Shown piece by piece: positions 1 to 11,699 of a stretch of 64,000 bases of DNA. The stretch is from Gnetum montanum (lineage: Eukaryota > Streptophyta > Gnetopsida > Gnetales > Gnetaceae), in contig MNCI01033534.1 of NCBI GenBank assembly GCA_015680685.1, forward strand, positions 1 to 64,000. The letters run 5' to 3'. Under the pieces are notes generated by a model. That model saw only the letters and a program-made list of their open reading frames with translations. It searched no databases and was not told where the DNA came from. Every line of letters begins with the position of its first letter. Position 1 is the first letter of the stretch. The position numbers and the translations under genes are program-made.

Positions 1-780
1 TAATTCATATTCCTATTATCTTTGATGTTTATGATTGGCTCACTATAAAAAACATTAATCGACCTCTTGTAGTCTTAGCTAGGAGGGCCTCTATTAGATT
101 ATGTATACATCTCATCTACTCTTGAAGATTTTCACTCTTGCAAGAATAATCTTAAACCTTCAAAAAAGTAAAATGCCAATTTTCACTAATCAATACCATT
201 TGTCGTTTTTAGTTAACTACTTCATTAGGGATTGTTTTAAACTTGAAGGCATATTCATAACCAAAACATTTTAACTAATGTTAATCTTGCTAACCATACA
301 CAACATTAACAATAATGGGTTACAAAATTTGAAAATAAAAAATAAAAATAAAAAATGCATGTGGTAGGATTTAACTACTTAAACACATCTTAACTTTACC
401 AACTTTTAAAATAAAATTTTATTACATCCTACATTACTTGTAAGCCCCATCTATCTTCTTATGTTTATCATATGAAAACGCTCTTTTCACATGAACTCAA
501 TGATAAGAACAAGATAGTTATGATAAATGTTATTTTTTGTATACTAAAAATAACATTATTGCTTTTGTAATCAAACCCATTAACTCTACTTTCAAATATG
601 CTAGAAACATCGTAAATCAATGTTTCAATATATTATAAAAATGAAACTCATTTTTTCAATTAGTCAAATGACCTATACTTTTAATTACTACTTTAAAGTT
701 TTAAAGTGTTGTTATTATATCTAGAATGTTAAAATTTGAGAATATTAAAGTTGATTAAATATATGTTTTTATATTTCTTT
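1..780. other. AT-rich flank, nothing recognised
   Basis: This stretch is AT-rich with stops in all frames, no LTR ends and no protein similarity that I can read. It is the outer flank of the C1 insertion. Confidence 0.5.
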
Positions 781-781
781 A

Positions 782-905
782 GCTAATCATCATCATATTA
801 TCATCTTAATCCTACTGGTAAGACTCTTAATTTGGAAACTCCAACTTATAGGATCAATTCTAGGAAGCGATGGGTAGTTATAAAGTTCTAATTTGAGTAT
901 ATATC
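782..905 (+). repeat. tRNA-derived SINE-like relic, copy 1
   Basis: The segment contains a degenerate tRNA-like A box near 808-820 (cctactggtaag) followed by actcttaatttgg. About 30 nt downstream is a decayed B-box-like region, then a tail rich in tatat. The same order and spacing recur at 60905-61010, where the boxes are better preserved. The shared architecture suggests two decayed copies of one RNA polymerase III SINE. Ends and target duplications could not be set, so this is a weak call. Confidence 0.35.
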
Positions 906-1479
906 TTAGGAATAAATATTTTTAGTAAAATTCTAGTTTTAATAACCCCTACTTTATATGAGTTCTCTTTAGTTTTTAGCTTAATTAAGAGCTAAATTTT
1001 GATGAAAATTGTGACACTTTGGCCAACAATGTTTGACAAGGTAATGATGTCATTGTCATTATCACACTTTTCAACCAACTCAATTTTAGCTAAGTTGATT
1101 TTTTTTAAGGCAAAGAAATCCTAATTATAATTTTAACTTCATAATTCAAATCACATTAAATAAAATCATGTCACTAAAATGAACAATTAAGTAATATTTT
1201 AATAACCAAAAAGGTTAATCAACTTTGTGCCTACTAAAAGCTCATCATTGTAATTCCCAAATTGTTTCATAAATGTAATGCTTTAAACAACATAGAAATA
1301 GAACTAAGCTATGTTTATGTGAAAATGTAAAATTATTTTTCAGGTTCTAATGTGTTATTCTAATGCAAGGTAAAATATTTTTCCAGATTAATTTCTTCAA
1401 TTGATTTACTAACAATATTCCATTATTTTGCTAAATCATAAAAGATACATTAAAATGCCTTCTTCTTTTAATTATATAT

Positions 1480-1905
1480 ACCTCTCTATGGTGCTTGCAA
1501 GAGGGCATGATATTTAAAAAATAATTGGTATCCTCCAAACCGCCATATCTAGCACATTTATCATAGCAAATAATGCCTTGAGCTTATAAAAGGCAAGAGT
1601 GGATAACTCATTAAATATGATCTTATACATAAATAATTTGATTCTTTGTGTTAAAGTTCTATAAGGCTATCTAGTATATATAAATTCATGATTACTAGGA
1701 TAATAATGCTAATAATTAGACTTTGTTTTGTAAGTTCCTTCATTAATACTTTTACCCATTAAATATACCATTATTTTATGATTTCCATGAATTTGAAAAA
1801 ATGATGCATTGATGATTCTTGAGGATAATCTAAGTGACACATCACTATATAAATATTTTGCCTTTATAATTTTATTCCAATGCTCACTTTCATTTTTTAC
1901 CAAGC
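1480..1905 (-). pseudogene. LINE-type ORF2 C-terminal relic (zf-RVT-like)
   Basis: The minus strand holds a 64-codon open stretch at 1709-1903 starting MVKNESEHWNKIIKAKYL, similar in style to the region after reverse transcriptase in plant L1-like elements. Farther along, near 1480-1640 and in shifted frames, the translation resembles the terminal cysteine/tryptophan-containing zf-RVT region, with motifs like FMYKIIFNEL and SCPLAST. No RT core is visible here. It is a short fragment broken by frameshifts and was cut off by, or predates, the C1 insertion. The assignment rests on motif style only. Confidence 0.33.
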
Positions 1906-1990
1906 AAGCTTGTCTAGTTAGACCTTTTAATTATTTTAGATCCCATCCACCATCAAGTCAAATATGTTTCAAATTAAATAAATTAGCATC

Positions 1991-1995
1991 ATCAT
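1991..1995. repeat. Target-site duplication of C1 (pair at 8722-8726)
   Basis: The sequence atcat directly precedes the 5' LTR and directly follows the 3' LTR. Five bases is the usual Ty3/gypsy duplication size, so the LTR ends and the integrity of the insertion are well supported. Confidence 0.8.
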
Positions 1996-2875
1996 TGATA
2001 AACCATATTCTGATTAGCTACGACATCAAGCATCTGATATTGGAGTTGCGATATTAGATCCTTGATATGAGGGCATAAGCTACGATGTCAAATATCCAAT
2101 ATCATAGACATGTGTAGGCCTATAAATCAACACTTAGGCACATGGCCCAAAAGAAAATTTCATTCCACCTTAGTGAAACTTTGTGAGTTTGTTTTCTTTA
2201 TTTTAGTACTTAGCACTTAGTAGTGTATGCTCGTAGTGTGGTGTGAAGTGATTGTACGGAGTCTTTATTTAACCATCGTGTACTTGGACACAAATGTGAA
2301 TGTTAATAAAGATCGAGATTATTTTTCACCATTGTAGTATCCACTTAGTTATTCCTATTTACTTAGAATAATCACTATTTTCACTTAGTTTAGTGATTAC
2401 TGTTTTCTTACTTACTATTTACTTTTCCATGAAATTTACTTTTATTGTTGTTAAGAGGAATGGATACAACTGATTATGAGCATAAAGTGTGATTGTTTGG
2501 TTTACATAGAAGAAAGGTACTTGGTAATCATAGTAATAATTACATAAGTTCAAGACATGTGTAGAGAGTTAAGAGCAGATGTTCAACACTTAGGCTAGAC
2601 TAGATTCATTTTTTGGTTACTTAAATCTAGAAATCCCTTTCATTTACCTTATGTTTACAAGGAGTAAAATGGCCAATAAAACATCAGTTATCATACACCT
2701 TACTATGAGTTAAATCAGACACATTGATTTTACTAGCTTATATGGGAAGACAATGATCACAAACTTGAACTAATTAATAGCATAACCACATTGCCTTGTC
2801 TACAAAATTTGATCAAGCTAGGCATGAACTCTTGTATCTTGTATGGTTGGGTGTTGGACTACCCATTGCTCATCA
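1996..2875 (+). repeat. 5' LTR of C1 (LTR family C)
   Basis: The LTR begins TGATAAACC and ends CTCATCA. Its U3 carries a degenerate array built on gatatc/atatccaatat motifs. A TATA box (cctataaatc) lies near 2119 and an AATAAAG polyadenylation signal near 2308. It aligns throughout with 7920-8721, except for about 130 bp that the 3' copy lacks near its end. U5 contains the acttggtaatc-type repeats shared by all LTRs in the window. Confidence 0.85.
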
Positions 2876-2876
2876 T

Positions 2877-2895
2877 TGGCATTGTTGCCAAGGGA
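2877..2895 (+). promoter_or_regulatory. Primer-binding site, tRNA-Asp type (decayed)
   Basis: TGGCATTGTTGCCAAGGGA begins one base after the LTR. It differs from the tRNA-Asp complement TGGCGCCGTTGCCGGGGA mainly by C-to-T and G-to-A changes. This is where minus-strand DNA synthesis would be primed. Confidence 0.75.
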
Positions 2896-3023
2896 TAAGG
2901 CAATGTATGCCTAATAATTGATTTTTCCAAAGTTCATTATATCAAAAAACCAAAGTCAAAATCTTAATTTTTAATAACCCCAAAGAAGCTATGCACACTT
3001 AACCAACATATTAAGTCACAAAC

Positions 3024-4815
3024 ATGGCCTTAAATAAAGATACATCATCACCTACTAAGGGGAAAAGAAGAAGAAATGATAGAATCATTGATGAAGAAGA
3101 ATGGGGGATGCCAATGCAAACAAGAATCACTTATGCTCACACTAATCATTCTCAATGAAACTTTAATTTCATCTTTCATTAGGATAATCAAATGAGGTGG
3201 AGTGACATGTAAGGTAACATAGTCCTACCTATAGAATGTGCAACACATAACATGCTTCAAATTGCCTTAAGGGAAATGCATTTGGACCAAATATAGGAAG
3301 GGTATCATGTGACTTAGCACATGATAGGATGCTATGAATCCACAAAGGAGAAAATGAGGAGAGATGCTACCATGAAGATCAAACATGTACATAGCAAAGG
3401 GGAGTAGGTCAACACTTTAGTTGTCTTGGAAAAACATTATGTTTATGCATTTATTTTAGAGAAAATCCACCAAAACCATGAGGAGTCTTTAAAAGCACCC
3501 ATCATCAAACTTGAGAAATCTCTCAAAGCATAACTTCATTCTACCTTCATAGAGACACCTAAGGGGGAGGCTACTAGCTGAAGGTATAAGCTAGAAGTAA
3601 GGCCAAGGGTTCCTACCAAATCCTACAAAGAAGAATACAAGAGTCATGAAAGAAGAACAAGTTAGCATCATTCTTCTATTGCCCCAACTACCTCATCACA
3701 ATCATCGGTGGACTCTGACAGAAGAAGACATGAGTACCATGACTATGATAGGGAAGAAAGGAAGACTCATAACCATCCTGACTAATATTCAAGATACTTT
3801 GATATAGAAGATAAAGAATATGAATGAAGGAGATGAAATAATTGAAGAGAGGATCAAGAAAGATATGAGCATAAAAGGGGTCATCTCTACAACAAAGCAT
3901 ATGAACGTATCCATGATGATGAACCCCTCATGGTAACTCAAAGCATGATAAACATTTAGGATGTTGTCCACATACCAACTAGGCATGTCAGGGATAGTCA
4001 AATTAAATAGCTAGATATGAATAACATGTCAAGATTTGAAGGTTGTTATAATGCTAATCCACAACATGACCTTCAAGATTTGCACAATGACTGCATCATT
4101 CAAAATATGAAAAATGATTGGCAAAAATTAAAACTAATTCCTAGAATACCTGTAAAGGAAGTCAAGACTTGGTACAAGTCACTGGAACATGAATCAATTA
4201 GAAGCTAAAGTACCATGCTTGAACTCTTCAATGATAAATATCAAACTTATTCATGAGTCTTCAACTTAAGAAAAAAAATCTAGGGATGGAAGCAAGGAAC
4301 CCATGAGACACTTGATGCAGCAATGGGTAGATACTATTTAGTGTTGCATAGATGCCCAAGCCATGGATTTTCACCAAGGGAATAACTTAGACATATTCTA
4401 GATGGGCTAAAAAGAAAAACTAGAGAGAGTCTTAGGGTTTATTCCCAAATAAGGGTATAAAAAATTACTATCCATTACATCCAAAGACTAATCAACCAAA
4501 TAGCAAAGGAGGAAGGTGAACTAAGAAATAGGGAATTAGCTATAGTGTATAATAGAGATCCATTAATTTGAAAAAGAGATGCACAAGTCTATGATATACA
4601 AGAGGAGGAAACCTTGGATTAGGCTATCTAGAAAAAGACTCTACTAATCTAGAAATTTGTAAGTGACATCGCAACCAAAGTAGAGAAAATGTGGGATTTC
4701 ATTGATGAAATATTTGCAACATCATTAAAGATTATGGAGGAAAGAACTGAAAAATCCTTTGTGAAAGGCAGAGAAAAGAGGAAAAAGAAAAAGTTTAGAT
4801 CCAAAAACTAGAAAA
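3024..4815 (+). pseudogene. gag relic of C1
   Basis: The start at 3024 (ATGGCC) is chosen because the frame aligns with the gag N-termini of A, B and D around the block TYAHTNHS...FIFH. The N-terminal basic stretch is followed by a charged, Arg/Asp/His-rich linker near 3680-3890. Then comes the capsid-like domain with LDMNNMSRFEGCYN at about 4014-4055 and KNDWQKLKLIPRIPVKEVKTWYKS at about 4110-4180. In A and B this domain is followed by a helical region and a cysteine motif, but here gag is cut at the ORF3 junction before the cysteine motif. Stops are frequent. One TAG at 3180-3182 falls on the same codon as stops in every other gag copy. Confidence 0.75.
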
Positions 4816-7716
4816 TTATGGCAATCCTTTCTAATAGTGATGAATGGTATCTTAGTTAAACATGTTTTTTTTGGCACAAGAAAGAAGAGGGTACCACAGT
4901 TAACATTGGAGAAGTCTCAATCTCATTCTTGATCAAGGTAATTGTAGAAGCTTTGAATATACCTGATGAAGGGGCAAGGTTAGCACATCTATCCATCAAA
5001 TTAGATCCCAAAACTAGAAAAGTATGGCTAAAATGGACATATGGTAAGGAAGATAAGGGCTATATTGAGCTGACTCTAGAAGAAAGAATCTACTTCAAAA
5101 TTGACATCTATCACTTGTTCCCAACAAAAGGACTCAATCAACTATATACTTATGCAACTAGAGGAAGTGCAATATTGATGGGAAATACAATGGCAACCTC
5201 ACACAACTCTATTTTATGAAAATTTAGAGGTGGTTTTAAGAAAGGAAGGCAAGAAAGCCAACACTTCAATTTTCCTACCTTATTAAAAAGTTGTGCAAGT
5301 GAGTTGGAATCCTAGGATACACTAATGACATTCCCAAGAGAGCCCAAAATGCTTCATATGTTGAATTGCTCAAACCAATACCACCTAAGAAAGATGAGGG
5401 TGAAGAACAAGAATAAGAATAAGAGCAACAGTAGGAGTAAAAATGACAACAACAATAACAACAAGAATAAAAAATTCCACCATCATCATTGTAAGATTAT
5501 AAACCATTAGCGAGTCATCTATAACAAATTGTAGAAATCATTAGTTGGGGAATAAGAGAGAAGGCCAACCTTTATAGAGTTATTGATAGTGCCATCCAGC
5601 CCATAGTTTAATAGATCTAGCAGGTGGATAGATCTCACTATAGTCAAGAGGAAAGGTCTAATGGTCACAACAAATCTACGGGAATGTTACATCGTTTCAA
5701 GTGGTGATTGAGACCAAAGAGGGAGTGATAGTTGTGGTAATGGAACATCAAGATGTAGTGGGAATAGCAAAGGTGATCATCCATCACATCAAAGTATCTT
5801 TCAATATTATCACGAACAGATCTAATAAGAGCCAAAGATGCTCAAATGTTGTCCCTAGATTTAGAAATTTTTTTGAATTTTTATTATTGTCCAATGGACA
5901 CCTAGCCTAACTCCATGTCCCAAATATCCTAGAGCATAGTACCACTTACCACACTACCACATGGCACTTGGTCCACATTTTCGGCTAACCCTAGTCTTAT
6001 AAATACCCATAGACCCCCAATGTTTTAGGGGTTGGTAGTTGGCACTTTCATTTTGCAATTGGCATTTTGGCATCTTGGCATTTAGCTCCATGGGTGAATG
6101 AGACCTAGAGTGTATCACACCAACAAAGAGATAGAGAACATCACATGGTACATCACAACCCCATTGCAACCTTGCAAAACACCACATAGTACATCATGAT
6201 GGCCAACGTGGCAGGCACAATACATCACGATGAGTACCAGACTTCACAGCTTGACACCAGCGAGACTATGACTATGCTCCCATTGTGCTTATTGTACACC
6301 ACATACCTTCTAAATCCCTTTTGGTATTAACTATGTTAAATCCCATTTGTGGTAGTGTTCCATTTCTCTCTCTTCTTCCTTTGCATTTTCTTCACAACCT
6401 TTTTGCATTTTATCTACATTTGGCCTACATCTATGCTCAGGAAGCAATCCATGCATGCCAACACTCTTGTTTTCTACTAGAAAATGTGACTATTCTTGAC
6501 ACTATTCACATGGTTGACACTACTCGACACTTAGCATCATTTTCACATTAACACCATTTGCATTCCATAAGTTCTCATTTGATTGAAAAGACTATTTAGG
6601 GCACCCTATCTCCACCTTCAACAAGGCCCTTGCATGGATGCAAGGTTAGGTTGTGCACTTGTGAATCCCTCAGTGTTCCAACCATCAATGTTTTTGATCA
6701 TTACAAAATTAGTATGAAATGCATCTATAGTGAAGGCATAAACATAAGCACATGCTAAGGTACTTACCATAGTCCAACAGGAAAATCAAAAAATTAATGC
6801 TGATAACATGAGGTTGACCACTATAAAAAAGTAGAAAAACATGCTAGAAGAGAGCATCCGCTAGTTAAGAGAATAACTAGTAAGGGTTAACCAAGATATG
6901 AGTAGCCTCATAAGAGAAAATCAAATCCTCTTAATGGAGGAGGTACATGACATTTGACAAAAGTCAACCATTGAAATAAGAGTGTCACAAAATGAGGCAA
7001 AGAAACATGAAAGGCTTAAGGAATAGTTCCATGATCAGGTGCACATGTACAAGAAAATTAATGAAAAAGAGATCTAGATGGCTAAGGCTAGAATTAGATC
7101 CATCTCAACACAAAATCCTAACTAGTAACCCATCTTGGACAGTTATGCCCATGTTCACTAAGTGGAAGTGAAAAACATGGACTTGCAAATTAAAGATCTT
7201 AAAGAGTACATGTGGTTAGCAAACCTTTGTTATGCTAACTTGGCCATGTTGACAATAGGTAGGCCCAAGAATGAATTAGAATTGCAAGTAGCAACTACAT
7301 ATGCTCTATATGAGAAAAATTTTGCAAATCGAAAAGGTTCTTTATAAAATCTCCAAGTGGAAAACTCTAAATTGGAAGCAATGAAGGCTTGCTACCAAGG
7401 ATAAAAAGATGTAGTAACAAACATAGCTAGAAGGTTATCTAACTATCATGAATTATGCAAAAAGGCTAGAGCATTTGAATAAGAGAGAAGGTAGTTCACA
7501 ACTTGGTATGTAAAGGCGCATTAGATGTTTTTTCAACTACCATACCCATGGGATGTACCTCCTTCATCACACATTGCACAAAAAGCATGGATAGTACATG
7601 ACCCAAGAATGGAAGAGAAGAAACTTTAGGCACTCCTAAATTAGTACAAATATCAAAATCTTGGTGACAAGGGGAAGTAATTGATGGAGTAAACATTGCC
7701 ACCAGGAACTACATAA
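4816..7716 (+). pseudogene. ORF3 relic of C1 (post-integrase accessory ORF, 5' truncated)
   Basis: The region starts in the middle of ORF3, with the motif aligning to SSGEWY of the other copies near 4840. The longest open piece, 4929-5219, contains LSIKLDPKTRKVWLKW and YFKIDIYHLFPTKGLN, matching the N-terminal domain of ORF3 in A, B and C2. 5590-5845 matches C2 at about 44170-44440 (VIVVVMEHQDVVG). After a foreign insertion, 6780-7716 carries the coiled-coil region and the conserved tail, with a block corresponding to PYPWDVP near 7540. The reading frame ends at TAA 7714-7716, at the position where the C2 copy also stops. The function of ORF3 is unknown. It is not recognisably an envelope protein because no membrane segment was seen. 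Confidence 0.65.
5845..6780. other. Unclassified ~0.9-kb insertion inside C1 ORF3
   Basis: Compared with C2, where the corresponding part of ORF3 is about 370 bp, C1 holds about 930 bp with no ORF3 similarity. It contains a TATA-like cttataaataccc near 5995, pyrimidine-rich stretches and repeated cacatggtacatcac-like words. It could be a solo LTR or a fragment of another element. I found no clean TG...CA ends or target duplication. Confidence 0.45.
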
Positions 7717-7919
7717 GGCTACATAAAGCTTTACCAAATTTTGTTTTTTTTGATAACGTTGTCATGTCATATCTTGTGTCATTTTGCAAACATCATTGTG
7801 AAAATTAAGAGTCATGTACATAGTAGTCACTGTCATGTAAATCTACCTCTCAATTTTGTAAGGAACTTCATATTCATTTTTTTTAACTCAAGGATGAGTT
7901 TTCAATTAGTTGTGGGGTA

Positions 7920-8721
7920 TGATGAATCATATTTTGATTAGCTATGATATTAGGCATCCAATATTGAAGCTATGATATCAAATCCTTGATATCAAGACAC
8001 AAACTACGATGTTAGATATATGATATCATGGACACATGTAGGCCTATAAATATGACAATTAGGGGTATGGTCCAAACAACAATTTCATTCCACCTTAGTG
8101 AAACTCTGTTAGTTTGTTTTCATGATTTTAGTACTTAGCAATTAGCAGTGTATGCTTGTAGTGTGATATGAAGTGATTGTATGAAGTCTTTATTTGAGCA
8201 TCTTGTACTCAGACACAAGTGTGAATGGTAATAAAGATTGAGTTTACTTTTCACCATTGTAGAATCCACTTAGTTTTTACTATTTACTTAGAATAATGTT
8301 TACTCTTTTTATTTAGTCTACTGATTACTATTTTCTTAGTTACTATATACATTTCCATGAACTCTACTTTTATTTTTGTTGAGTAGAATGCATACAATTA
8401 ATTTCGAGTGTAAAGTGTGATCATTTGGTAACCTAGTAGTATTATCACTTGGTTCGTCGAATAGTAAGGTGCTTAGTAATCCTAGTAATGATTACATAAG
8501 TCCAAGACGTGTAGAAAGTCAATATTGGATGTCCATCACATAGGCTAGACTAGATTCATTTGTTATTTACTTAGAGAAAGAAATCCCTTTCATTTACCTT
8601 ATGTTTATTATGAGTAAAATGGCCAATATAGCATTAATCCTTCTCCATGGAATTTGATTAGGCTATGCATGAACACTTGTATCTGGTATGGTTGGGTGTT
8701 GGAGTACTCCACTGCTTATCA
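7920..8721 (+). repeat. 3' LTR of C1 (LTR family C)
   Basis: The LTR starts TGATGAATCA right after a short purine tract (tgtggggta, 7911-7919) and ends CTTATCA. Its TATA box is CCTATAAATATGAC at 8043-8056, and an AATAAAG lies near 8231. It is shorter than the 5' copy because of a deletion near 8625-8640. Differences from the 5' LTR are mostly transitions. Confidence 0.85.
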
Positions 8722-8726
8722 ATCAT

Positions 8727-8942
8727 GGTGCATTTATCCTATTTATATAAGATAACTAGTTGCTTGTAACAAATAGTAAATAAGATAATATGAATATCTA
8801 GAGTTTATTTGTTAAAGATTGTGATTTACATCCTTAAGTTATATGTTTAATATACAAAAATGGTTCAAATTGAATTAGTCCAATGGATTCATAGAGTTTG
8901 AATGTGTTATGAGCTAGCTAACTAATGGATCTGCTACCTAAC
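8727..8942. other. Spacer between C1 and A, nothing recognised
   Basis: This is AT-rich DNA flanking both insertions. Removing C1 and A would join it to 1-1990 on the left and to 21965 onward on the right. No coding similarity is seen. Confidence 0.5.
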
Positions 8943-9839
8943 TGATTAGTCACAAATTAGTTACATCTATCAGGCCTTGTTGACTAGGCCCCATCGATGC
9001 ATCATTTTATGCATCAACATGGCTCCATCAATGCAAGGTTTATTATTGCATATAAATACACACTTACTAGTTGCATTTATGGTAATGAAGTCTTGTCCTA
9101 GTAGCATAGCTCTTATAGTTTTTTCATTTGAATGTAAGAATATTTTTTTTGAGTGCCCGCAATAGGAGTCAGAAAGTGTATGGATCTTTATTCTAAGACT
9201 ATTTTACTTGAACACCCCAGTGTGTACAACAATAAAGATGTGCTTCTTGACCAAACCTTGTAGTACTTAGAATAGATTAATGGTTCATTTATGCATTCAT
9301 CATGTCCATTGAATATGTAATTAATTAAGCTAGATAAGACTTTGAGTGATTCATTAATTGATTAAGCTATATAGGGTAAATACATAAGTATGACCACCTC
9401 AAGTGTAAACACATATTCGCTTGGTAATCCCAACAACGTTATTACTTGGTGCACCCAGTAGCGTAGCACTTGATAACCCAATAGTAGATATGTGGGTTTA
9501 GGATGTGTTTGGAAAGTAAGACTAGATGTTTATGTTAGGACTAGTTAGAGATTAGTTAGTTAGTTATATTAAATTAGTTATTAAAATACTTCATCTCTCT
9601 ATTTAAGTGCCAAAGAACATAAAACATAAAATAATAAAAATCATATGCCTTGATTACACTTAGTCATACCACATGCATTACAAGTGTAACTAGGAAGACA
9701 ACGAATGATCATTAGGGCAAGGTTTACTTCCTAGAAGACTAGTGTACTAGAAACTATAGAGTCCATAGAATTTGACCAGATCATGTGTGAATACTTCATG
9801 ATTTGTATGGTTGGGCATAGGAGTAATTGGTACTCATCA
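8943..9839 (+). repeat. 5' LTR of A (LTR family A)
   Basis: The LTR begins TGATTAGTC and ends CTCATCA. U3 holds an array of gaggcc/ccatcgatg/atgcatc motifs just upstream of a TATA box (catataaatac, near 9049). A polyadenylation signal acaataaag lies near 9228. U5 carries three degenerate CTTGGTAACCCAGTAGCG-like units at 9412-9500. Confidence 0.87.
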
Positions 9840-9840
9840 T

Positions 9841-9858
9841 TGGCATCATTGCTAGGGA
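9841..9858 (+). promoter_or_regulatory. Primer-binding site of A, tRNA-Asp type
   Basis: TGGCATCATTGCTAGGGA lies one base after the LTR end. It matches 13 of 18 positions of the tRNA-Asp complement. All five differences are C-to-T or G-to-A at CG or CHG sites. Confidence 0.8.
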
Positions 9859-9988
9859 ATCTGTTTGTTGAAATACGCATTATCTAGGATTAGTAAATAT
9901 CATTAATATCATTGGATGAACCCCAAGTTTGACATTTTTCTTAATTATATAATTACAAAAGCACACTGATTATTTTGTTTGTTGCAAA

Positions 9989-11690
9989 ATGTTTTCTTCT
10001 TCTCATAGGTGTGAAGATGTTAAACCTTTGGTTCCATAAGGGTGCAAAGTGATATATACTCATCCTAATGAGTATGTACATGACTTCACCTTCATCCTAC
10101 ATTAGGATGAGCAACTACGATGGTATGACAAGGAGGGCAACATTATAATGCTCCCTAATCAATCTATGCTTAGGATGCTATTTCAAACTCTTAAGAGGTT
10201 GGACATCCTAGATCTTCAAGAGGAATATGTTGTGCATGGTTATGACACTCAAGACTACCGTCCCACTAAAACACAACATAGGAGAGATCGACACCAAGAG
10301 AAGCACCATGAATTTATCAAGGCAAAACACTTCACCAATCTCTTGTTCCTGCTAAACCAAATCAACAATGAGGATATTCCCTTTTGGAATTCCTAACATG
10401 AAGATTCTTCACCCTTGGTTGTTGGTGATGAGGATGTGACCCTAAACCTATAGTCCACTATTAACAAACTAGGTTCAAGAAAAAGTAACAGTCAAGGTAG
10501 GGACTTGGACAAACATCATGATGGTAAGGAATCTAAGGATTCTGGTTCTGAGAAGCAAGGATGTGGTGGTGATTGTGGTCCACATTCCTTTTCATCCAAT
10601 TTCAAATGTTTCTCTTCATCTTTTGGTTTTGATAGAAGACACCAGAGAAATAATCATGATAAAGGTGATCAACAAGATAATAATGATTGTAGAGCCCACC
10701 AAGAACGAAGGGGTAATAGAGGAAATCATCTGTGACAATGAAATCATGATGATGATGAGCCTTTGTTGGCAACTTGAAGCATGATTAACATTGTAGAGGT
10801 AGTTAAGATCTTAACTAGGCATGTGAAAGATAGTTGGATCAAGTGCTTAGACATGAATAATATCCCAAGATTTGAGTGTGGATATAACTTTGATCCATAG
10901 ACACATCTACAAGCTTTCCATGATGCCTATGCCTTACAAAAAATTGAAAATGATTGACATAAATTTAAGCTCTTTAGCAAAACACTCATTAATAAAGAAG
11001 AAATCCTTGAAGCCCTTAAATGCTACCATGGGCAGATATTATACTCTCACTGAAGCCCTAACTATGGTTATTCCTAGAAGGAACAACTCTACCAGATCAT
11101 AGATGGGCTTAAAGCAAAATCGAAAAGAACTCTTGGGGTTTATGCCCAACGAAAACTCTCTAAACTAAGAGCTCATTAAATGTAAAGGTTGATAAAGAAG
11201 GTAACAAAAGAAGAAGGTGAGTTGTCAAAAAGAGAAAGTGTAAAAGAATACAATAGGAATCCTTCCATTAGGAAAAGGGAGTTCTGATTTTGTGACAAGG
11301 AGGAGTTACAACTTGATAAATTAATGAATAAAAAATGCTACCCATCCAAAAATATATTTATAACATTTCAAAAAAGGTTGATAAATTATGGAACTCTTTA
11401 GATGAGAAGCTCCAAACTACTATGAGGATTACCGGAGAATCCAAAGAGAAAAATAGTGAACACAACTACAAGAGACAAAAAAAAGCTGAACATCCTTACT
11501 AGAGGTAAGGGAAAAGTTGCTATAGTTAGAAAAGTTGTGGAGACAAACTCTGATGATGATGTTGGGTATGACATTTTTCAATATGAACATCTGAAGGGAT
11601 GTTGCCTTGTGGTGTCACATTTACAAGAGTTTGGGATGTACACATTGAATTTGCGACTAGCATGGAGGCAAGCACCTAGATAGTTGCTTT
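9989..11690 (+). pseudogene. gag relic of A
   Basis: The ATG at 9989 (MFSSSHRCED) aligns with the starts in the other copies (MSSSS). The N-terminal domain reads YTHPNEYV...FTFILH. It is followed by a low-complexity Ser/His/Asp/Asn-rich linker at 10440-10740. The capsid-like region begins near 10780, with LDMNNIPRFECGYNFDP at 10850-10900. A basic, helical part follows. The protein ends with a motif near 11570-11680 (YDIFQYEHLKGCC...SHLQEFG) in which the first two cysteines of the motif seen in B have mutated. In-frame stops include TAA in codon 17 and TAG in codon 39 (10103-10105). Confidence 0.8.
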
Positions 11691-11699
11691 ACCCTTAAG

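Larger units (their letters stand above)
1996..8721 (+). mobile_element. LTR retrotransposon C1 (Ty3/gypsy, pol-less)
   Basis: This is a complete insertion bounded by two LTRs and by a perfect 5-bp target duplication, atcat, at 1991-1995 and 8722-8726. The order is 5' LTR, PBS, gag relic, ORF3 relic, a polypurine stretch and 3' LTR. Protease, reverse transcriptase, RNase H, integrase and the post-integrase region are missing. The gag end is joined directly to the middle of ORF3 near 4815-4825. At 6.7 kb it is half the length of A and B. It would have depended on a full-length relative, or it lost pol after insertion. A separate foreign block sits at about 5845-6780. Confidence 0.85.
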
